A stretch of 64,000 bases of DNA, taken from NCBI GenBank assembly GCA_910584875.1, contig CAJUDA010000001.1, positions 1-64,000 on the forward strand, given 5' to 3'. This document shows, piece by piece, positions 15,948 to 23,490 of this stretch (within the stretch, counting starts at the first letter, position 1; every line of letters begins with the position of its first letter). Origin of the DNA: an uncultured Eubacterium sp. (lineage in GTDB: Bacteria; Bacillota; Clostridia; Lachnospirales; Lachnospiraceae). The notes beneath the pieces were generated by a model, which saw only the letters and a program-made list of their open reading frames with translations, was not told the origin of the DNA and did no database searches. Both the position numbers and the translations under genes were made by a program.

Positions 15948-17798
15948 ATGAAGAGGAAAAAGTACAGTCTTATGTCAAATATCTGTTTTCTGCTGCGGGA
16001 GGTATTCCGGGAGCATAAGGGGGCGTTCCTTTCCTTTCCCGCTATGATCGTTGTCTTTCTGATCCAGAATATCATACTGGTGATGATCCCGTCCCGGGCG
16101 GTCTATGTCATTGAAAACCGGCTCACTGCTGCTGACTTTGTGATCCAGGTGGGCAGCATCATCTTATTGTATACGGTGTTCCGGGACCTGTTGATCCTGG
16201 CAGAGAAACGCTATTCCAATGCGGCGACGATGGCCAGGTGTTATACCTTTATCGTAAAGCTGCTGGAAAAGAGTCTTATGACGGATTATTGCAACCGGGA
16301 GAGCAATGCCTTCCAGAAACAGAATGGACTGGGGGTGCATGCCATTGCCGGGAACACCCAGGGGGTGGAACGTGTGATCCAGGAGCTCCCTGTCGCGATC
16401 AGGAATTTTCTGGGGCTGCTTCTCTTTGGGGGTGCAATCGCCGCTGTGGATATCCGCATCCTCTTTGTGCTGTTTTTCATGCTGGTCTGTAATGTGCTGG
16501 CAAACCGGTATGCCAGAAATTATCTGGAGGCGCATCGGGAAGAGGATACAGAACTCTGGCGAAAGAGCGATATGTTGCGGAGGAGATCGGCGGACGTCGT
16601 ATGTGGGAAAGACATCCGTATGTACCAGATGGAGAAATGGTTTGGGCGTATGCTGCAGTCCTGGCTGGACTGCGGGGTGAAGTGGCAGAAGAGGCTGGAG
16701 AAACGGTTTTATCTTCCGACAATGTCGGATACGGTCTTTCTCGCCCTGCGTGACGGTCTTGCGTATGTCCTGCTGATCCACAAGGCACTGCAGGGAAGTA
16801 TCTCACTGGCGGAATTTACCTTGTTTCTTGGCGTGACAGCCAGTTTTTCTGACTGGATGTTTGCTTTTGTGGAGAGTGTGATGAACATACAGAAAGCGAA
16901 TCAGGAGGTCTGCGATTACCGGGAAGTGCTGGACAAAGAAGACAGCTTCCGGCATGGGGACGGTATAAAGGTACCGCCAGAAGTGCTGGCGGAGCCGCCG
17001 GAGATCGAACTGAGGGACGTCTCTTTCCGCTATGAAGAGGAGGGGGAGGAGATCCTGTCCCATATCAGCCTTACGATCCGTGCCGGAGAGAAGATCGCAC
17101 TGGTAGGGGGGAATGGCGAGGGAAAGACGACGCTGGTCAAGCTGCTCTGTGGTTTTTATCACCCGGTGTCCGGGGAAATCCTCGTCAACGGCATCAATAT
17201 CGAAGAGTATGATATAGAAGAATATTTCAGACTGGTGGGAGTTGTATTTCAGGATGTGGAGGCGCTGCCTTTCCGTATTGTTAATCTTGTGTCGGGAAAG
17301 GAAAAAAGAGAGACGGATATGCCGCGGTTCTGGCAGGCAGTGGAGCGTGCCGGACTGAAAGAGAAGATCGTAAGCCTGGTAAAAAAAGAGGACACCTATA
17401 TTACCAATCTTCTGGATGAGGACGGTCTGCGACTGTCCGGGGGTGAGACACAGAAACTGATGCTGGCGCGGTGTATCTATAAAAATGCGCCGTTTCTGAT
17501 CCTGGACGAGCCGACCTCGGCGCTGGATCCATTGGCGGAGAGCGCCATGTATGGAGAATATGACAGGATGACAGAAAATAAGACAAGCATATTTATTTCC
17601 CACCGTCTCGCCAGTACCCGGTTTTGCGACCGGATCCTTTTTCTGGAACACGGCAGGATTATCGAAGAGGGGACACACGAGCAGCTGCTCCGGGACGGGG
17701 GCAGATATGCCTGGATCTATGAGATACAAAGCCATTATTACACGGAACATGACAGAGAGGGGAACCGGCAGGGAATGGAGGCGTCGTATGAGTCGTGA
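15948..17798 (+). CDS. ABC exporter subunit (fused membrane and ATPase domains), first of pair
   Basis: A 616-residue half-transporter with an N-terminal membrane domain (helices from about residue 28 to 310) and a C-terminal ATPase. ATPase motifs are complete: Walker A GGNGEGKTT (about 385), Q-loop VVFQDVE, signature LSGGETQ, Walker B FLILDEPTSALDP and H-loop ISHRLA. There is no N-terminal C39 peptidase domain, so any exported peptide would be leaderless or cleaved elsewhere. ATG 15948 is chosen over the adjoining TTG 15945 (AGGGAGGAG at 15935-15943). The next gene overlaps its end by 11 bases, which points to a heterodimer. Substrate unknown; the micro-ORF product is a candidate. Confidence 0.92.
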   Translation: MKRKKYSLMSNICFLLREVFREHKGAFLSFPAMIVVFLIQNIILVMIPSRAVYVIENRLTAADFVIQVGSIILLYTVFRDLLILAEKRYSNAATMARCYTFIVKLLEKSLMTDYCNRESNAFQKQNGLGVHAIAGNTQGVERVIQELPVAIRNFLGLLLFGGAIAAVDIRILFVLFFMLVCNVLANRYARNYLEAHREEDTELWRKSDMLRRRSADVVCGKDIRMYQMEKWFGRMLQSWLDCGVKWQKRLEKRFYLPTMSDTVFLALRDGLAYVLLIHKALQGSISLAEFTLFLGVTASFSDWMFAFVESVMNIQKANQEVCDYREVLDKEDSFRHGDGIKVPPEVLAEPPEIELRDVSFRYEEEGEEILSHISLTIRAGEKIALVGGNGEGKTTLVKLLCGFYHPVSGEILVNGINIEEYDIEEYFRLVGVVFQDVEALPFRIVNLVSGKEKRETDMPRFWQAVERAGLKEKIVSLVKKEDTYITNLLDEDGLRLSGGETQKLMLARCIYKNAPFLILDEPTSALDPLAESAMYGEYDRMTENKTSIFISHRLASTRFCDRILFLEHGRIIEEGTHEQLLRDGGRYAWIYEIQSHYYTEHDREGNRQGMEASYES

Positions 17799-19677
17799 AA
17801 AGAAAGAGAACCGTACTTCTACCAGGGAGATCCTGCGTATGGTGGCAGGGATCCGCAAATCTTTTCTGCCGCTGATGATACTGGAGCAGATGGTTGCCAG
17901 TGCCATCCTGTATCTGAATATCATCGTGGGCGCCATGATCCTGGACGGCGTGGCAGAAGCAGCAGGGACTGCCCGCGGGGGGATGGCAGGCAGCAGCGCC
18001 ATGGAGGCGGTGGAGCAGCATCTGATCCGGCTGGCGGTCGGACTGGTTTTGCTCAATATGGTGCTGGCGCTCCTTCGCTGGGGGCTGAACAAAGGACTGA
18101 TCGTTCTCCGGCGGAGAGTGGATGAGGAGATTAATAAAAAAGTATCCGAGAAATGCCTGACACTGGACTATCAGATCCTGGAGAGAACGGATACACTGGA
18201 TCATGTGGAAAGCGCCCTGAGGGGCAGCCAGATGAATGGCGGGATCACCAGTTACTGTTCCACGATCAGCGGGATATTGGGAAATATCGTTGCCATTGTT
18301 TATTCGGTGATCCTTATCAGCAGGCTGTTTCTGGACCGGGATGGCGGAGAGGGAGGCGGTCTGGTAGCATTTGCCTGTTCCCTGCCGGGGGAATTGCTTA
18401 TGGTGTTTCTGATCGCGGGCACGGTCTTTGTCCGTTTCCTGGTCTCACGGACGGCACGGCAGATGCAGTACCGGATGTATGAGAAAAATGTGAGGGTAAA
18501 CCGCCGGTTTGATGCCTATTTTATGTTTATGTATGAGTACAGTCCCGGTAAGCAGGTGCGTATTTATGATATGGCACGGATGATCATCAGAGGGGTACGC
18601 GGTGAGGCCGCCCGGCTGCGGAAAAGCCAGAAAGGAGTGCTTCGCAGGGAGGCAGGGATGTCAGCGGCAACCGACCTTATTATGGGGATTCTTTTGTTTG
18701 CCTGCTATGGATTTGTGGGGATCCGTGCCGTGGGCGGCGCGGTCTCCATCGGAGAAGTTTCTCTCTATGTGGGGGTACTGACCAGTTTTTCGGATAATGT
18801 GTCTGAATTTTTTGGTGCTTTTAACTGGCTTGAGGTGATGAACCAGTATATGGGAAATTTCACCTCGCTGTTATCCCTAAAAAATGAAAAATATGAGGGG
18901 ACGCTCCCGATCGAGAAACGCCTGGACAATGAATATGAACTGGAGTTTAACAATGTTTCCTTTCATTATCCGAACAATGAGGAGCTTGTGCTGAAAAATA
19001 TCACGGCGAAGATCCATGTGGGGCGGAAGCTGGCGATCGTGGGGAAAAATGGTTCCGGCAAATCTACGTTTATCAAGCTTCTGTGCCGGCTGTATGATCC
19101 GACGGAGGGAGAGATTCTGCTGAACGGCATCGATATCCGCAAATACGATTATGATGAGTACCGCCAGATCTTCGGCGTTGTCTTTCAGGATTTCAGGCTT
19201 TTTTCCTTCCCTGTCGCACAGAATGTGGCGGCAAGTACAGAATATGACGAACAGAAGGTGTGGCATGCCCTGCGTCAGGCGGGGATGGAAGAGCGGGTAC
19301 GGGAGATGACGGATGGCATGGACACGGTACTCTATAAACAGGGAGAGGAAGGGGTGGAGATCTCTGGCGGAGAGGCGCAGAAGCTTGCCATCGCCAGGGC
19401 GCTGTACCGGGATGCGCCGGTCGTGATCCTCGACGAGCCGACAGCGGCGCTGGATCCGGTATCGGAGCTGGAGATCTACGAACGGTTTGATGAGATGGTG
19501 GAGCATAAGACCGCCATCTATATCTCACACCGGATGTCAAGCTGCCGGTTCTGTGAAAATATCCTTGTTTTTGACGGAGGGGATATCATACAGATGGGGA
19601 GCCATGACGATCTGGCAGAGAGCGGCGGACTGTATCAGGAACTGTGGGAAGCGCAGGCGCAGTATTATAAAGATTGA
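17788..19677 (+). CDS. ABC exporter subunit (fused membrane and ATPase domains), second of pair
   Basis: A 629-residue half-transporter with membrane helices from about residue 30 to 325 and a C-terminal ATPase: Walker A GKNGSGKST, Q-loop VVFQDFR, signature ISGGEAQ, Walker B VVILDEPTAALDP and H-loop ISHRMS. Both subunits keep the catalytic Glu and canonical signatures, so neither site looks degenerate, unlike many heterodimeric exporters. The start is ATG 17788, with TGGAGG upstream; it overlaps the 3' end of the first subunit gene and implies coupled translation. Lipid, drug or peptide export are all compatible with the sequence. Confidence 0.92.
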   Translation: MSREKKENRTSTREILRMVAGIRKSFLPLMILEQMVASAILYLNIIVGAMILDGVAEAAGTARGGMAGSSAMEAVEQHLIRLAVGLVLLNMVLALLRWGLNKGLIVLRRRVDEEINKKVSEKCLTLDYQILERTDTLDHVESALRGSQMNGGITSYCSTISGILGNIVAIVYSVILISRLFLDRDGGEGGGLVAFACSLPGELLMVFLIAGTVFVRFLVSRTARQMQYRMYEKNVRVNRRFDAYFMFMYEYSPGKQVRIYDMARMIIRGVRGEAARLRKSQKGVLRREAGMSAATDLIMGILLFACYGFVGIRAVGGAVSIGEVSLYVGVLTSFSDNVSEFFGAFNWLEVMNQYMGNFTSLLSLKNEKYEGTLPIEKRLDNEYELEFNNVSFHYPNNEELVLKNITAKIHVGRKLAIVGKNGSGKSTFIKLLCRLYDPTEGEILLNGIDIRKYDYDEYRQIFGVVFQDFRLFSFPVAQNVAASTEYDEQKVWHALRQAGMEERVREMTDGMDTVLYKQGEEGVEISGGEAQKLAIARALYRDAPVVILDEPTAALDPVSELEIYERFDEMVEHKTAIYISHRMSSCRFCENILVFDGGDIIQMGSHDDLAESGGLYQELWEAQAQYYKD

Positions 19678-19702
19678 ATCAAAGGGAAATCAGTGGTATA
19701 AT
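19674..19702 (+). promoter_or_regulatory. Promoter of the 19732 lipoprotein gene
   Basis: TTGAAT (19674-19679), 17-nt spacer, TATAAT (19697-19702). The -35 box overlaps the stop codon of the preceding ABC gene. Confidence 0.75.
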
Positions 19703-19731
19703 GAGGTAACTGATGAAAGGGAGGGAGAACG

Positions 19732-21150
19732 ATGCGATCAAAAAAAGGTAATTTATGTGTACTGGCGGGGATTGCCGCGGCTGCCCTGCTGGCGGTCGGA
19801 TGCGGGAAAGGTGCGGCGACAAACACGGTGTCTGGCGGCGGAGTGGTCAGCGGGACACCGGTCAGCGGCAGTGCAGCCAGTGAAGCGGCGGTCAGCGGGA
19901 CGTCGGTTCAGGAGGATGACGAGGTACAGAAAGGTGAAAGGAAGCTGCAGGCTGCCGATATCACAGAGCAGCGGTATGCCAATGACTGGGGTATCTTTGA
20001 GGGAGACCGGGACAAAGGGATCTATCAGTATGACCTGCGGGGAAAACAGGTGAAGTATTATGACCTGGATCTGGCGATCGGCGGGGAAGAGATGAGCTTT
20101 ACGGTCCCGGAGGTGCTGTGGGTGGACAATGACGGGATTTTTATCTCCTGTCACAGAAATCAGGAATACTATGAAATCTGGCGGATACCGGCAGACCGTA
20201 AGGGGAAAAAGAATCTTTTGCTGGAAAAGAAAGAAAAGCTGGTGAAGGTAAAGCGGCTTTATGGGCTGTATACAAAAACCGACCGGGAGATCATCTACGG
20301 TGCGGATGAAAAAATCTGCCGGCTGGATCTGAAATCAAAGAAGGTAAAGGAACTGGATACCGGTGTACAGCAATATGATTTTGAGATCATCCGGGACGCA
20401 AACGGGATCCCGTTTGTACAGGATGAAACCATATTCTATAATGATTCGATGGAAGGACTGTACCGGGTCGACCTGGCAAAATGGAAGATCATACCGATGG
20501 GAAAGATCTGTGACGGGACGATGACTGCCAGGGGAGACAGTATCTATTTCCGGACAGAGGGGCTGATGAAATACGATGCCGGAACCGGGAAAAAAGAAGT
20601 GCTGATCACGGAGAAAAAATTGACGAAGAAACTTGAGAAAACGGATGCTCCCAGGGAACATGCCGGAAAAAAGAAGACAGGGGGAGAGATGTTTGATGAT
20701 TATAATGTAAAGAACATTTTTCTTCAGAAGGACCGTCTTTACCTTGCCGTTGAGACCAGTTATGGAGTAGGAGAAGAGGACGAATATGATGAAGGCGACT
20801 TTGCGGAGATCATGCTGAGCTGTCGGGCGGAGGATGGTTCGGATCTCAGGTATGAAAAGTCCCTGACAGAATATCTGTGGAAGCATTCTGTGCCCTACCG
20901 GGATGCTTCCGGGGAATCACTCTGGGAAGAGCTGACCGGCAGCTTCTGCCAGCAGATGGATGATTGCATTGTTATGTATTTTTATGAGGAAGACAAACTG
21001 GATGAAAAAAATTATGACTGGGAAGATCTTCACCATTATGTGATGTATGATCTCCGTGACGGCACGTTCTGGAACGTAAAAAAACCGTCGGATGCGTACG
21101 GATACATAAAGGCGCTTGGTCACTCCTGTTATGAAGAAGCACACTGCTGA
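19732..21150 (+). CDS. Putative lipoprotein, beta-propeller-like
   Basis: A 472-residue protein with a lipoprotein signal ending LLAVGC (Cys at 24), then a Ser/Gly/Val linker with repeated VSGT/VSGS units (about residues 31-60). The body has short repeated beta units such as YQYDLRGKQVKYYDLD, EKICRLDLKSKKVKELD and GLYRVDLAKWKIIPMG, typical of a beta-propeller. It resembles the 9990 lipoprotein in plan and is likely surface-exposed. It has its own promoter overlapping the end of the ABC operon. No enzyme motif is visible and the function is unknown; a sensor or accessory role next to the exporters is a guess. Confidence 0.75.
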   Translation: MRSKKGNLCVLAGIAAAALLAVGCGKGAATNTVSGGGVVSGTPVSGSAASEAAVSGTSVQEDDEVQKGERKLQAADITEQRYANDWGIFEGDRDKGIYQYDLRGKQVKYYDLDLAIGGEEMSFTVPEVLWVDNDGIFISCHRNQEYYEIWRIPADRKGKKNLLLEKKEKLVKVKRLYGLYTKTDREIIYGADEKICRLDLKSKKVKELDTGVQQYDFEIIRDANGIPFVQDETIFYNDSMEGLYRVDLAKWKIIPMGKICDGTMTARGDSIYFRTEGLMKYDAGTGKKEVLITEKKLTKKLEKTDAPREHAGKKKTGGEMFDDYNVKNIFLQKDRLYLAVETSYGVGEEDEYDEGDFAEIMLSCRAEDGSDLRYEKSLTEYLWKHSVPYRDASGESLWEELTGSFCQQMDDCIVMYFYEEDKLDEKNYDWEDLHHYVMYDLRDGTFWNVKKPSDAYGYIKALGHSCYEEAHC

Positions 21151-21202
21151 GTGAGAAGAAGGGATATTATAGTTTGCAATTTGAGAATTTTTAGATGAAA
21201 TA

Positions 21203-21274
21203 GCACACCTACTTGACATTACATAGTAGATGTGCTATTATTCTACTATGCTACTTGATATTACAAAGTAGAAT
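21203..21274 (+). promoter_or_regulatory. PadR-gene promoter with two nested operator-like dyads
   Basis: Promoter: TTGACA (21213-21218), 17-nt spacer, TATTAT (21236-21241). Dyad 1 (21203-21235) has arms GCACACCTACT / AGTAGATGTGC and spans the -35 box. Dyad 2 (21240-21274) has arms ATTCTACT / AGTAGAAT with an inner CTACTT/AAGTAG. Both share the core CTACTTGAYATTACAWAGTAG, as expected for two operators of one regulator; the adjacent PadR protein is the natural candidate. Confidence 0.75.
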
Positions 21275-21323
21275 GGCGCCATGGATAAACCTGTTGTGGG
21301 ACCTTGGGAAATGGAGGAAGATA

Positions 21324-21704
21324 ATGCAGGAGACGCAGTTATTAAAAGGGATTCTGGAGGGGTGTGTGCTTGGGATCATCGCCAGGGGCGAGACATATGG
21401 CTATGAAATTCTGTCTGTGCTGGAGAGCGCGGGATTGGATGAAGTAGGGGAGGGAACGCTGTATCCTGTCCTGACCCGTCTCGATAAAAATGGTTATATC
21501 CAGTGCCGGCGGGCAAAATCACCACTGGGTCCCATCCGTAAATATTATACGATCACTCTGACAGGAAAGAAGTATCTGGAAGAATTTAAGAAGAATTACC
21601 GGAAGATTACAGAGAGCGCCGGACGGATCCTGACAGGGAACAGCAAAAAGGCAGGAAGGGAGGCAGAGACGGATGGATTACAGTTACATGACGGAACAGC
21701 TTAG
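21324..21704 (+). CDS. PadR family transcriptional regulator
   Basis: A 126-residue winged-helix regulator: LLKGILEGCVLGIIARGETYGYEI, then GEGTLYPVLTRLDKNGYIQ and RKYYTITLTGKKYLEEF, the standard PadR signature. Start at ATG 21324 with GGAGG at 21313-21317; frames upstream of this run through the promoter. PadR proteins are usually autoregulated repressors that respond to envelope or antimicrobial stress, and the two dyads over its promoter fit that. Its 3' end overlaps the next gene by 31 bases, so the pair is translationally coupled. Confidence 0.93.
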   Translation: MQETQLLKGILEGCVLGIIARGETYGYEILSVLESAGLDEVGEGTLYPVLTRLDKNGYIQCRRAKSPLGPIRKYYTITLTGKKYLEEFKKNYRKITESAGRILTGNSKKAGREAETDGLQLHDGTA

Positions 21705-22746
21705 GGATGAGTATCAGGAAGTGTTTGAAAAGACGGAATTGTACGGTGTGATCAGCGAAGTCAATACAGAAGTACAGGATGAACTGATGATAAATCTGTT
21801 TGATCTTCTGCTGACCGCACAGACAGAAGGGAAGCCGGTAGAAAAGATCGTCGGTTCCGATATGGAGAGATTCTGCAAAGAGTATTTTCAGAATTATAAC
21901 TGGAAGGAGCGGATGAAGTATTTCCCAGTGGAGATCTACCGTTTTATGCGGGCTGTATTTATACTGGAACTGATTGACCTGTTTCTGTTGGAAGAGAATA
22001 TGGACCTGCTTCATGCGCAGTCCGATATCACGCCCTATATTGGCGGGTTTGGCTTGTCACTGGTGTTTACAATGATCGTGGATGTATTTGTCCGTCCAGT
22101 GATGTTCCGGCTGCGGATCAAACCGGTTTTTTACTATTTGGGAATCCTGGTATTCTGGGCGGCTGCCATAGCCATATGTATCCTGTTGACGGATGACCTG
22201 GTGTTTGCGATCCCGATGTTTCCAATTCTGATGGTATCGGGAACGTATGTTATCCTTTATCTGATCGTCCGTTCTGTCTGGCGATACCGGCGTTACGGCA
22301 GCATCCGGCGTCCCCGTTCCGAGACAAAAGATTTTGAACGTGCGATCAAGAGGGAATCGCAGGAAATGATCATGCTTGATCTGATGCTGAAAAAATATCA
22401 GAAAAAGAATAAGCGTCTGGAGAAGAAAGGGAAAAAGGGGCTGACTCCGGGAGAATATACCAGACAGGTGTGGGTTGAGTATGAGAAAGTGAAAAGATCG
22501 TGGAAATGGGGGATCCTGATCTTTGCCGTCATTATTGTATCAGCGGTCATACCGACAGCGCTTACCAGCACTTTCTGGGACACAGTGCTGTATGCCCTTA
22601 TTCTCTGTGTTATTGAGTCAGGTATTTATTGTTTTATTTTTAAAATAGAACGGGAGAATAACCAGGCAAGGAAGGATATTCTGGACGCCTGTGACCGGGA
22701 GGGGATCAGTGTCATTGAATATGCGATGAGGAAAAAGCATGTATGA
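21674..22746 (+). CDS. Multi-pass membrane protein paired with PadR
   Basis: A 357-residue protein with a soluble N-terminal helical region (about 1-90), membrane segments at about 95-112, 125-142, 152-172 and 176-197, a charged cytoplasmic stretch (about 205-275, rich in Lys/Arg/Glu) and two more helices at about 277-297 and 302-320. A small membrane protein encoded directly after a PadR regulator is a common Firmicutes arrangement (DUF1700/DUF1048-type partners). This protein has that position and an N-terminal region resembling such proteins, but I cannot assign it to a named family. It is probably the regulator's target or effector. Confidence 0.75.
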
Positions 22747-22772
22747 GTGAGGGAAACGGAGGAGCGATAATC

Positions 22773-22913
22773 CTAACAGCTGGTAAACAGATTATAACCG
22801 AGGACAAGGCAGCAGATGATGATAATGAGGGCAAGCAGTCCATGCCGCATAAACAGCATGATCGCCATGCCGATTCCGATCCAGAATAAGATAAAGCCGA
22901 TCAGTCGTTTCAA
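22773..22913 (-). CDS. Small membrane protein, 46 residues
   Basis: A short minus-strand gene with TTG start at 22913-22911 and TAG at 22775-22773. AAGGAGA (22927-22921) sits 7 nt upstream of the start. The product begins MKRLIGFILFWIGIGMAIML, has a short turn (FMRHG), then a second hydrophobic helix (LLALIIIICCLVLGYNLF). Two-helix hairpin proteins of this size are frequent and conserved in Clostridia; the function is unknown. It is divergent from the Asp23/FakA genes. Codon content and the strong ribosome binding site make it more than a random frame. Confidence 0.7.
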   Translation of the reverse strand: MKRLIGFILFWIGIGMAIMLFMRHGLLALIIIICCLVLGYNLFTSC

Positions 22914-22979
22914 TGGGATCTCTCCTTTAACTGGCCCAGGCGGTACCACTGAGCTATGATCATATTAATATAATTTATG

Positions 22980-23018
22980 AAGCAAACCGGATTTGTAGAC
23001 ATTTGGTTTGCTTTTTTT
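22980..23018 (+). terminator. Intrinsic terminator
   Basis: AAGCAAACC (22980-22988) pairs with GGTTTGCTT (23005-23013), followed by a T-run to 23018. It is plus-oriented and would stop read-through from the PadR-linked gene before the Asp23/FakA promoter. Confidence 0.8.
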
Positions 23019-23019
23019 A

Positions 23020-23047
23020 TTGTCATGGTGTAGAATAATTGTATATA
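23020..23047 (+). promoter_or_regulatory. Probable promoter of the Asp23-fakA operon
   Basis: TTGTCA (23020-23025), 16-nt spacer, TATATA (23042-23047), directly after the terminator and 44 nt before the Asp23 start. Confidence 0.5.
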
Positions 23048-23090
23048 TGCTGTTGAATAATAAGAAGAGAATTTGGATTGGAGGGTTACC

Positions 23091-23447
23091 ATGAAAGGAC
23101 AGTTGGAGACAGAAATGGGTAAAATCGCAGTGGATGAAGATGTACTTGCGAAGTACGCCGGTTCTGCAGCAGTGGAATGCTTTGGTGTAGTGGGGATGGC
23201 GTCTGTAAATGTAAAGGATGGCATCGTCAAACTGTTAAAACGGGAAAATATCCGCCGTGGCGTTAATGTTTCGGTAGAAGAGGGAAAACTAAAGATTGAG
23301 CTTCATATTATCGTTGCCTATGAAGTCAGTATTCTGGCGGTGGCGCAGAATCTGGTAGACAATGTAAAATATAAGGTGGAAGAATATACGGGAATGGAAG
23401 TTGGCAGGATCATCGTATGTGTAGAGGGTGTCAGGGTTATCAATTAG
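23091..23447 (+). CDS. Asp23/Gls24 family envelope stress protein
   Basis: A 118-residue protein of the Asp23/Gls24 (DUF322, YloU-like) family: METEMGKIAVDEDVLAKYAGSAA-type start, GVVGMAS, then a basic segment and VNVSVEEGKLKIELHIIVAYEVSILAVAQNLVDNVKYKVEEYTGMEV, ending VEGVRVIN. These small cytoplasmic proteins associate with the membrane, and the gene is very often found immediately before the fatty-acid kinase gene, as here. ATG 23091 is supported by GGAGGG at 23080-23085. Confidence 0.93.
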   Translation: MKGQLETEMGKIAVDEDVLAKYAGSAAVECFGVVGMASVNVKDGIVKLLKRENIRRGVNVSVEEGKLKIELHIIVAYEVSILAVAQNLVDNVKYKVEEYTGMEVGRIIVCVEGVRVIN

Positions 23448-23490
23448 TACACTAATTATAGGCAAATATTATATTTGGAGGAATAAGATA

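Noticed and set aside
21213..21323. TTG 21213 as the start of the PadR gene
   Set aside because: It is the -35 hexamer TTGACA of the gene's own promoter; ATG 21324 has a clear ribosome binding site.
22931..22965. tRNA-like segment on the minus strand (TAGCTCAGTGGTA)
   Set aside because: It matches a tRNA D-arm entry, but there is no closing GAGC arm, anticodon arm, T-arm or acceptor pairing; at best a fragment or chance.
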